From Streptomyces sp. NBC_00433 (GTDB taxonomy: Bacteria > Actinomycetota > Actinomycetes > Streptomycetales > Streptomycetaceae), in the NCBI GenBank assembly GCA_036015235.1, contig CP107926.1, positions 2,170,001 to 2,234,000 of the forward strand: a stretch of DNA of 64,000 bases. Direction: 5' to 3'. Positions 53,001 through 60,600 of the stretch are shown here, in pieces. Numbering within the stretch: position 1 is the first letter of the stretch; every line of letters starts with the position of its first letter. A program made the position numbers and the translations under genes. The notes under the pieces are model-generated. The model was not told where the DNA came from and ran no database searches. It was given only the letters and a program-made list of their open reading frames with translations.

Positions 53001-54146
53001 GGTGGCCAGAAAGGACGTGGACCGCGCCAGGGTGTTTTCACGGAACAGGCCGATCGCTTCCTGGAGATCGTCGATCCGCTGGAGCTGCGTGAAGCGGGCG
53101 GCAAGTGCGAGACCGAGGTCGTGCTGGAGGCTCATCTGCGCGGCGCCGGTCGCGCTGGCGACGGCGGACCGCAAGGGAATTACGTGGTCCGCGGCCCCGG
53201 ACTCCGCCGGGTCAGGGCTGTCCGGGTGCAGCACGAGCAACTGTGACAGGCGGGCGACCTGCGCCTGGATCGCTGCACGTGCAGGGCTTTCCGGCGGGAG
53301 TCCATCGACTGCGGCGGTGCCGTCGGCTATGGCCTGTCGCAGATCGTCCAGGCGTTGGAGGGCCACGAAGCGATGCCACCGCGCGGCGTGGCGATTCGCG
53401 AGTAGTTCGGCCGGGTCGGCGGCGAGAGCCGTGACGATCGTTAAGGCCTCGTTGATGAGCGCCAGGTTGCGGTCGATGTCGGATATCGCTGAGGTCGTCG
53501 CGAACCGGTGTGCGTACAGCACGGCGACGTTCTGCAGAAGCTGCGCGCGCAGCAGGTCGGCCTCGGTCGCCAGTTCGAGGGTGCGCTCTGCGTAGGTGAC
53601 GACGGCGTCCAGGTCCGCAGCGTCGCCGGTCTCGGCGTGACGCTCGTTGAGCGCCATGGCGACCTGCAGGAATACCGGCGCCGCGTTGGCGGGGAGGTCC
53701 GGCGGCCAGTGCGACAGCTCGAAGAGGCGGATTCCCGTGTCCCGATGCCGGGTGAGCGTGTAGACCGCGACGCCGCGGAGGATCCCGCTTGCATGCGCTG
53801 GGATGTCGTTGATCGCGGCAGGCTTCGTGGCCTTGAAGTGCTTCCGGATTTTCGATGGCGGCGCGGTCCGCTTGCGTTGCCACAGCGCATGGAAGAAGTC
53901 GAGTGAGATATGCTGCTCCATCGCTCGCTCGTCCTGGGGCCCGCTGGTGGATCGTGCCCAGTGCAGCCAAGCGAGCTGGTGCAGGGCCTGGTTGAGTTGG
54001 CCGTCTCCGGCGTGTGGGAGCTGCACCCACCACAGTTGCGCGGCTTCAATCAGCGCCTCGTCCGCCAGCACACCCTCGGGATCGCCCTGCTGCCACCGCA
54101 CGATCCGTTGGTTAAGTAGTTCGCTGGGCTGCGCCGTGGTCGCCAT
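50067..54146 (-). CDS. CHAT-protease protein with long TPR-like helical array
   Basis: 1359 aa from ATG 54146 (MATTAQPSELLNQRIVRWQQ). About 1000 residues of helical, TPR-like sequence precede a C-terminal CHAT (caspase-like) peptidase: LVLINTSPFGSHALVIDP, RMWWVPTGLLSAFPLHAA, catalytic His in AYFACHNV and Cys in AQLSACATV, then VVATLWPVRDLTATEF. TPR-CHAT enzymes cleave partner proteins on activation, as in Craspase and gasdermin systems. It is divergent from a small Cys-containing protein and a membrane protein with only 56 bp between, so they probably form one system. The site residues look intact. Confidence 0.88.
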   Translation of the reverse strand: MATTAQPSELLNQRIVRWQQGDPEGVLADEALIEAAQLWWVQLPHAGDGQLNQALHQLAWLHWARSTSGPQDERAMEQHISLDFFHALWQRKRTAPPSKIRKHFKATKPAAINDIPAHASGILRGVAVYTLTRHRDTGIRLFELSHWPPDLPANAAPVFLQVAMALNERHAETGDAADLDAVVTYAERTLELATEADLLRAQLLQNVAVLYAHRFATTSAISDIDRNLALINEALTIVTALAADPAELLANRHAARWHRFVALQRLDDLRQAIADGTAAVDGLPPESPARAAIQAQVARLSQLLVLHPDSPDPAESGAADHVIPLRSAVASATGAAQMSLQHDLGLALAARFTQLQRIDDLQEAIGLFRENTLARSTSFLATALRLRYDALGDATDLDECIALYGRTDRGDTSAVDRITLAEGLADALEADYEVRLDKARLHTAVDVSRTAVFAVWPDPTAPDPEPGLLPMLEILAQGNLHRRVRACERTGDYDFVMSPEAMTDAAYLWWLAHRLSTRDPASRSLAKARRVLGEFHILRHNATVDSGRPNELAQTLMHWLPDPRSLPDDLPDPLNRMLGPRAEPEAQAGYANTLIHHANQERNPAAVNAAILLLSTAIEATPSDDPQLPDRLGSLSDAYRIRGINNENNSDLETATELAAEAAALAPPEAVQARERLAHARSSRLRFARRSATPDPGRYRIDRVVLLKETADGPEGAKIAAMMDAAAQKFLLSEKAEETAKKWATDEISKQYLEEFRSSGLAVNLELALRAAEAETSRHEDPTARREHLSHLGNIQLQRYVLTREKAELVEAACLLEEALDLSPRIGPYRGPLLRILSRIYVQHSELTDGQIERHCQLALTTITDALDNLTALRGAGRLALHYQRYDLAVTCYHEAVALMRVAGIEEFDRTDRAARLSEITEMGSEAVTAHILAGDPATALEAAEEARAVLLTLELDLRTDLTSLREARPDLTERFDRMRHNITADQTDSVRTPDGYVRTAQAWQSRTAWTNLLADIRATPGYETFMRPPAAAELTTLNLPGPLVLINTSPFGSHALVIDPAQGVRVLPLDGLKHQDLHTHAYDMLSAAAPQVTSDILAWLWETVVGPVLEEVGPATRMWWVPTGLLSAFPLHAATAPDGRSAIDLVESSYAPTIRLLTRGLTRAAISGNGSDLIVAVRRTANGADLAGAEAEGRALLDHHPEAVPLFNEAATRESVLAALPHATRAYFACHNVRDDARPHQGGLGLFDGLLTIDDLSRLDLPHAEFAQLSACATVMPTPDAPDELTHLAAAFQLVGFRSVVATLWPVRDLTATEFTQLFHAAGGHTTTCTALTSATRTLRDRHPDHPELWASYVHYGL

Positions 54147-54202
54147 GAGCGCTATGGTCGCATCGACTTGACGGGGTTTGCGGCGAGGATGGTGGAATTG
54201 AC

Positions 54203-54574
54203 ATGCCCGCAGGTACCGCCGACGCCGAACGCGAACGGGCCGCGCTGACTTATCTCTGCGAGCTTCTTCCTGACATTCGTGCAGCAGGCACCGGTCGCCC
54301 GGACGAATACCAGAGGCGGCTGACGGCGATCGAGGCCGCCGCCCGGGCCCGCACTCCGGTTGCCGACCTGCTGGATGAGCTCTACCAATTCGACGCTGCC
54401 GGCGCCTACCGCCAGATGCCGCACGAGATGCCGTTCGGTCCCGGACACGCCGACGAGGAGATCGCCCGCTGCCCGGACGGCGCCTGCTCACGCACCGAGC
54501 GCCCGCGACCGGCCGGTCTGTCACCGCGCTGCCGGGTGACCGGGGAGCGGATGCCGACGCAGGCCACCGGATGA
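54203..54574 (+). CDS. Small adaptor-like protein with C-terminal Cys cluster
   Basis: 123 aa. The first 75 residues are helical (ERERAALTYLCELLPDIRAA; ARTPVADLLDELYQFD). The C-terminal part HADEEIARCPDGACSRTERP with SPRCRVTGERM has a C-x4-C plus a later Cys, resembling an incomplete zinc knuckle. It overlaps the next gene by 4 nt (ATGA). Small Cys-containing proteins of this kind accompany effectors in actinobacterial NTPase/protease conflict systems; this gene probably links the CHAT protein to the membrane protein. No family name is claimed. Confidence 0.65.
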   Translation: MPAGTADAERERAALTYLCELLPDIRAAGTGRPDEYQRRLTAIEAAARARTPVADLLDELYQFDAAGAYRQMPHEMPFGPGHADEEIARCPDGACSRTERPRPAGLSPRCRVTGERMPTQATG

Positions 54575-55464
54575 CCACCTTCTTCGACGAACTGGCCAAG
54601 AAGCTCGCCGAACGCTGGGTGTCGCTGCTCGCCATCCCCGGCCTGCTCTTCCTCACCGCGCTCCTGCTCGGCGCCAGACTGCGGTGGTCGCACGCGCTCG
54701 ACGTCGGCTATGCACGCGACTCGCTGGACGCCCTTGCCTCCGACCTGAGCCGTTGGCCTGCTGCACGCACGGGGCTCTGTGTGGCGGGCGTGCTGCTCGC
54801 CGCTGCTGCGGTTGGGCTTGCGGCTGGCGGTCTGGCTGCCGGGATTCGCCTGGTCTGGCTCGGCCGCTGGCCAGCGCCCCTGGCACGTTGGCGCCGCCGA
54901 GCGCGTCGGGACCGCTGGGACGACCTGGTCGAGCGGCGGTTCGCGCTGGAAGGAGATATCGGCAGGACTGAGGAGATGCAAGCCGAAATCGACGACTTGG
55001 CGGCGCGGGCGAACCGGCTCGCCGTGGCACGCCCGGCCTGTCCGACCTGGATCGGTGATCGCTTCAAGGCGCTCGAATCGATCGCCTACGAGCGCTACGG
55101 CCTCGATCTGACCTTCGTCTGGCCATCGTTCTGGCTGGTCGCCCCGGACCTGGTCCGTTCCGAGACAGAGGCGGCTGGCAGCCAGTTCGCCGACGCGACC
55201 GTCCGCGGTTCCTGGGCCACCCTGTACGCCATGCTCGCCCTGCTCTGGCCGCCGTCCGCCGCGGTGGCCGCCGTCGCAGGCGTCGCCGCGTGGCGCCGCG
55301 GCCGATCCTCGGCCGCGGCGCAGACCCGCCTCATCGAAGCCGCACTGGACCTCCACGGCCGTGCACTGGCCGCCGCACTCGGGGTGGGCAACGCAAACGC
55401 CACCGGGCCCCTCACCCCCGCCGAGGGCGGCGAGATCACACGGATATGCCGCAAAGGGCGCTGA
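54571..55464 (+). CDS. Membrane protein, candidate effector of the CHAT system
   Basis: 297 aa. The N-terminus is amphipathic (MTTFFDELAKKLAERWVSLL) and runs into a first membrane segment (AIPGLLFLTALLLGA); a second is LCVAGVLLAAAAVGLAAGGL; a third near residue 210-235 (LYAMLALLWPPSAAVAAVAG). The loop between contains basic and coiled-coil sequence (RRTEEMQAEIDDLAARANRL type). It has no enzymatic motif. Three to four helices and coupling to the Cys-cluster protein suggest a membrane-acting effector or anchor, perhaps activated by CHAT cleavage; this is inference. Confidence 0.65.
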   Translation: MTTFFDELAKKLAERWVSLLAIPGLLFLTALLLGARLRWSHALDVGYARDSLDALASDLSRWPAARTGLCVAGVLLAAAAVGLAAGGLAAGIRLVWLGRWPAPLARWRRRARRDRWDDLVERRFALEGDIGRTEEMQAEIDDLAARANRLAVARPACPTWIGDRFKALESIAYERYGLDLTFVWPSFWLVAPDLVRSETEAAGSQFADATVRGSWATLYAMLALLWPPSAAVAAVAGVAAWRRGRSSAAAQTRLIEAALDLHGRALAAALGVGNANATGPLTPAEGGEITRICRKGR

Positions 55465-55531
55465 CGCGCCCGGTCGCGGTCACCCATCGGACGCCGCCAC
55501 GTTCGAATGGCCAGAGACAGATGACGCAGCG

Positions 55532-56065
55532 TCAGGAGTGCGGCGCGCGTCGGTGAGCAAGGTGGGGGACGCTGGAGCGCGCAGCCAGCTGCTCCTCCAA
55601 GGCGACGTTGGCGGCCTTCATCCGGTGGTTTTCGACCTCCAGCACTTGGACAGCGCGGGCGAGTTGCTGGGTCAACGTGCGCAGGTCGTCGCGTTCGGCA
55701 CGAACCCGCGCCAGGTCCTGTTGCTGCTTGGCCGCACGGGCCCGCGCGGCCTCGGACAGCGGTTCGGCGCCGGGATCGCGGTCCTTGACCAGAGCGTAGA
55801 AGAGGTCCTTGAGACCGGTGTGCTTGTGGGTGAGCTTGTTGCGCCGAAGGCCGGCTTCGGCGGCGAGGGAGACGATGGTCAACTTGCCATCGGAGTGCAG
55901 CGGGGTACCGATGAGCAGCCGTACCATGGCGTCGGTGATGGCGCTCACCTCCGCGGCGTCCTCGGAGCCGGGATCAGGGTGAGCGTGGGTGAGGGCCTTG
56001 CCGACGAGGTGGGCCAGGGCCGCCCCGGGGCGCGGGCTGGTCACGGAGTCGTCGGGGGTGCTCAT
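55532..56065 (-). CDS. TetR-like HTH and coiled-coil protein, partner of integrase remnant
   Basis: 177 aa; ATG 56065 overlaps the TGA of the upstream frame (ATGA). Residues 35-85 look like a TetR-type HTH (KLTIVSLAAEAGLRRNKLTH, KHTGLKDLFYALV); residues 95-160 form a coiled coil (LRTLTQQLARAVQVLEVENH). This kind of protein typically follows a tyrosine-recombinase gene in streptomycete multi-recombinase elements and may act as its DNA-binding accessory factor. Here the recombinase is truncated, so it is probably an orphan. Confidence 0.65.
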   Translation of the reverse strand: MSTPDDSVTSPRPGAALAHLVGKALTHAHPDPGSEDAAEVSAITDAMVRLLIGTPLHSDGKLTIVSLAAEAGLRRNKLTHKHTGLKDLFYALVKDRDPGAEPLSEAARARAAKQQQDLARVRAERDDLRTLTQQLARAVQVLEVENHRMKAANVALEEQLAARSSVPHLAHRRAPHS

Positions 56066-56598
56066 CGAGGTTCCTCCGGGTCGGCTCTGCTGAGCTGCTG
56101 GGTGTCGTGGCGGCGGATGATGTCGGTGAGGTGGGTCCGGCGCTGCTGTTCGCGGGCCGCGATGGGGTAGGGGTCGAGGCCGGCTTCGGCGGCGGCGTCG
56201 ATACGCGCGACCTCGGCCCGAAATATGGCGATCTGGCTGTCGGTGCGGCTGATGTTCGCGCACGCCGGGTGGCAGCGGGAGTGGTCCGGAGTGCTGTGGC
56301 CGCCGTCGCCTGACCGGTCGCGATCCGGGGTGCACAGCGCAGTGAACGCGTCGTGGTTGCAGGTCAGGAATGCTTTCGGGTCCTCGTAGACCTGGAGGCG
56401 GGGGTTGGCGACGAGCGCGCGCAGTTCGCGTTTGCCAAGGTAGGTCCCGGCGTAGCGGTCGGAGAACTCCGCGGCCGCGGCGCGGTAGCGGCTGGCCGCC
56501 GGGCCGGTGACCGTCTCGCCGGCGGCGATCCGCTCGCCGGCCTCGGTGAGCGTCTCGACCAGGGCCAGGCCCTTCTCCTGGTCCAGGACGTCGAGCAT
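56062..56598 (-). pseudogene. C-terminal tail of a large tyrosine recombinase, truncated
   Basis: 178 codons remain, starting inside the former gene (MLDVLDQEKGLALVETLTEA). The segment LVANPRLQVYEDPKAFLTCN-HDAFTALC followed by SRCHPACANISRTD is the Cys/His-rich tail of streptomycete integrases of multi-recombinase cassettes. The catalytic domain is absent upstream, where the alpha/beta hydrolase gene begins on the other strand. The cut coincides with the border of the caspase operon. Confidence 0.65.
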
Positions 56599-56771
56599 GT
56601 CGGTTCGGGACCGGCCTAATGGTGGAGTCGGGTATTGGGAGTCTCGGAATGCCTGGTGGTGGGTGGTCGCGGGCGGCCGTGGTTTCGGTGGATTGTCCGT
56701 TTCTCCTGTTGGAGTGTCTGCTGGCCTCTACAGTGCTTCCCAACAGCGGGGCGGACCGGGGGTGGGGGCGC

Positions 56772-57644
56772 GTGGCGCGGGTGGTGGCGGTTCATGGAAT
56801 CGGTCAGCAACTCCTGGGTGAGGAAACGCTCCTGGCGGGGTGGTGGCCCGCTATGGCCGATGGGTTGCGTCGTGCGGGGGCCGGCGCGGTGGTGTCGCGT
56901 TCGGATGTGGTGATGGCGTTCTACGGGGATGTGTTCCGGCCGCCGGGGGAAGTGCTGGCGGTCGGGGATCCGTCCTATACGGCGGCTGATGTCGGGGAGG
57001 GGTTCGAGCGGGAACTGCTGGCGTCGTGGTGGCGTGCGGCGGCGGACAGTGATCCGGCGGTGGCGCCGCCGGAGGGGGCGGACACGCTGGTGGCGACGCC
57101 GCGGTCGGTGCAGGCCGGCCTGCGGGCGCTGTCGGGGTCGCGGTTCTTCGCCGGTGTCGCGCTGCGTTCGATGGTGAGTGATCTGAAGCAGGTCCGCCGT
57201 TATCTCACCGATCCGGTGGTGCGGGAGGTTGCCCGGGGCCGGGTGCTGGCTGCTCTGGGTGAGGACACCCGTGTGGTGGTGGCGCACTCGCTGGGGTCGG
57301 TCGTGGCGTACGAGGCGTTGTGTGCGTGGCCGGGGCACGGGGTGCGGGCGCTGGTGACGCTCGGCTCGCCGCTGGGCATCCCCCATCTGATCCTGCACCG
57401 GCTGGTCCCCGGGCCGGTGGGGCTGGGTGGTGCGGTGCGGGGGGTGTGGCCGGGGGGTGAGGAGCTGTTATGGACCAACATGGCCGATGGGGGGGACGTG
57501 GTGGCTTTGGTGAAGGATCTGCGGCCGTGTTTCGGGGACGGGCTGCGCTCGGTGCGGGTGGACAATGGTGCGCGTGCTCATGAGGCGACCGCGTACCTGA
57601 CCGACGCGTTGTGCGGGCAGGCGATCGCGCAGGGCCTGGTATGA
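56772..57644 (+). CDS. Alpha/beta hydrolase (lipase-like) coupled to the caspase gene
   Basis: About 290 aa from GTG 56772 (ARVVAVHGIGQQ) with a G-rich Shine-Dalgarno; earlier in-frame starts back to 56619 are less likely. Oxyanion-hole strand VVAVHGIGQQLLGEE, nucleophile elbow VVAHSLGSVVAYEAL, acid strand LVTLGSPLGIPH, and a candidate His in NGARAHEATAYLTDAL. No signal peptide. It overlaps the caspase/NTPase gene by 4 nt (ATGA), so the hydrolase is very likely an effector controlled by it, for example acting on membrane lipids after infection. The substrate is unknown. Confidence 0.82.
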   Translation: MARVVAVHGIGQQLLGEETLLAGWWPAMADGLRRAGAGAVVSRSDVVMAFYGDVFRPPGEVLAVGDPSYTAADVGEGFERELLASWWRAAADSDPAVAPPEGADTLVATPRSVQAGLRALSGSRFFAGVALRSMVSDLKQVRRYLTDPVVREVARGRVLAALGEDTRVVVAHSLGSVVAYEALCAWPGHGVRALVTLGSPLGIPHLILHRLVPGPVGLGGAVRGVWPGGEELLWTNMADGGDVVALVKDLRPCFGDGLRSVRVDNGARAHEATAYLTDALCGQAIAQGLV

Positions 57645-60600
57645 GGGAGCCGCGGCCTGGCGGGAGCGGTGCGGGTGAGGTGGGGCCGCGCCGGTTTCTG
57701 ATTGCCGCCGCCGTCTCCCGGTACCCGAAATGTCCCGCGTGGGACCGGCCGGGCTTGGTGGAGGCGCGTGAGCAGGTCATCGGGGTGTTCACTGGTGAGC
57801 TGGGCTACCGGCATCACACCGCGCTGGGTCTGGATCCGACCCGGATGCAGCTGACGGACCAGCTGCGGGCGTTCTGCAAGGCGGAGGACCGCCGTGAGGA
57901 CGACCTGCTGGCCGTCTACTTATCCGGTCACGGCCAGGTCCTCGACGACGGTGAGCATGTGCTGCTGACCGCGGACACCGACCCGGCCGATGTCGCCTAC
58001 ACCGCGCTGCCGACGGCGGACCTGGCCCGCGCGATGCTGCGCGACACCAAGGTGCGGTGTCTGCTGCTGGTACTGGATTCCTGCTATTCCGGGCAGGGCG
58101 GCAACGAGCTGGCCGCCGGCGCTTTGCACCGCATCAGCGACCAGTGGACGCAAGTACACACCGGGTCCGGACTGGTCATCGTCTCCTCCTCCCAGCCCCA
58201 CCAGCAGGCGCAGGCCGGCCTGTTCCCCCGCCTGCTCACCGAGGCCGTGGGCGCATGGGCCACCGCCGGGCACGGCCCAAGCACGCTGCCGGTATCCACA
58301 GTGGTGCAGCAGATCAACGACCATCGCGACAAGCCCGCCTGGCAGCACGTCGGCCTGTCCCAGATCGGGCTGACCGGGGAGCCGCCGGCCTTTTTTGCCA
58401 ACCCACATCACAGCACCCGCCTGACCGATGTCGATCTCGCCCTCCAGCAGGCCGCCGCATTCGACGAGCACGCCCGGCGCCGTGAGACGGAATTCACCCG
58501 CCGGCTGCTGGTACGGGCGATGGGCTACCACGGTGTTGACGCCCAGGACTGGTGGTTCTGCGGCCGCCACACCGCACTTGCCGACCTGGCCGCCTGGCTG
58601 CGCACCCCTGCCACCGACACCGACGCCGGGTCGGTCTGCCGGGTGGTCACCGCCGGCCCCGGCTCCGGCAAGACCGCCGTGCTTGGCCTGATCGCCGCTC
58701 TGACCCATCCCGAACGCCGCCGCACCGTCCCCCTGGACACCCTCGGTCTGGATCCCCGCCTGGTGCCCGAGCAGGGATCAGTCGATGTCGCGCTCTACGC
58801 CCAGAACCTGTCCGACACCGAGGTCCTTCACGGCCTGGCCGCCGCCGTGAAGGCACACGCCGACACCGTCGGTGAACTCCTGGACCACCTGGACACAGCC
58901 GGCCGTACACGGCCGCTGACCGTGCTGATCGACGCGCTGGATGAGGCCGCCACCCCGCACACCCTGTGCGCGCGCATCCTGCGCCCGCTGATCGAGCACT
59001 CCCGCGGCCGGATCCGTCTGCTGCTGGGCACCCGCCCTTACCTGCTGGACCGCCTGGGTATCGACCCCCGTCATGCCGGCCCCACCCACCGCCGGCAGGT
59101 CATCGACCTCGACGACGACCGCTACGCCGACCCGCAGGCCCTGACCGCCTACACCATCCGCAACCTGATCGAAGCCCACCCCCACTCCCCCTACCGGCAC
59201 AACCCACGGGCGCTGCGTCCGGTGGCGCAGGCGGTCGCCGACGCAGCCGGAACCTCGTTCCTGGTCGCAAGGATCACCGCCGGCACTCTGGCCGCCGGTA
59301 CCGCCCTGCCCGATCCAGGCGATCCGTCCTGGCGGGCGGGTCTTCCCCGCCACGCAGGCCAGGCCATGCACGACGACCTCACCCGCCGCCTGGGCGCGGA
59401 CGCCGAAAGGGCCGCGGACCTGCTGCGTCCCCTGGCCTTCGCCGAAGGCCAGGGCCTGCCCTGGGAGGACATCTGGGCCCCCCTGGCCTCCGCTGTCTCC
59501 GGCCGGACATACAGCAACGAAGACCTGCTGTGGCTACGCCGCGAGGCCGGCTCCTACGTCGTCGAAGCCACCGAAGAAGGCCGCTCCGCCTACCGCCTCT
59601 ACCACCAGGCCCTGACCGAACACCTCCGCGACACCGTTGACGAGCCCGCCGTACACGCGGCCTTCACCGACGTCCTGACCACCCGCGTCCCCTACCGCGG
59701 CGACGCCACCCGCGACTGGTCCCGCGCCCACCCCTACACCCTCAACCACCTCGCCACCCACGCCGCCGCAGCCGGACAACTGGACCAGACCCTCACCCAC
59801 AGCGAGTACCTCGTCCACGCCGCCCCCCGAAGCCTTGCTCCCCACCTGCCCCACGCGCGCAGCGACACCGCCCGGCTCACCGCGGCCGTCTACCGCACCT
59901 CCCTGGGCATCCACACCGCCACCACACCGGCCCTGCGCCGCCAGTACCTCGCCCTGGACGCCGCACGCGCCGGAGCCACCAGCCTGCACCACCAGCTCAC
60001 CCGCCACATCCCACCCCGGCACTGGACACCGGTATGGGCCACCGGCACCACCTTCACCCCAGCACTCCGCGACACCCTCACCGGCCACACCAGCTGGGTT
60101 CAGGCGGTGGCGTGCACGGTCCTGGACGGTACGCCTGTGGCCGTCACCGGCGGCAGCGACCGGACGGTGCGGGTGTGGGACCTGGCCACGGGCCGTGCGC
60201 TCGGTGAGCCGCTGACCGGTCACACCAGCACGGTGTACGCGGTGGCGTGCACGGTCCTGGACGGCAAACCCGTCGCCGTCACCGGCAGCGACGACCGCAC
60301 GGTGCGGGTGTGGGATCTGGCCACGGGCCGGCCGCTGGGTGAGCCGCTGACCGGCCACACCAACTGGGTGCGGGCGGTGGCGTGCACGGTCCTGGACGGC
60401 AAACCCGTCGCCGTCACCGGCAGCGCCGACCGCACGGTGCGGGTCTGGGACCTGGCGACCGGCCGCCAGATGGGTGAGCCGCTGACCGGCCACACCAGCT
60501 TGGTGCGGGCGGTGGCGTGCACGGTCCTGGACGGCAAACCCGTCGCCGTCACCGGCAGCGCCGACCGCACGGTGCGGGTCTGGGACCTGGCGACCGGCCG

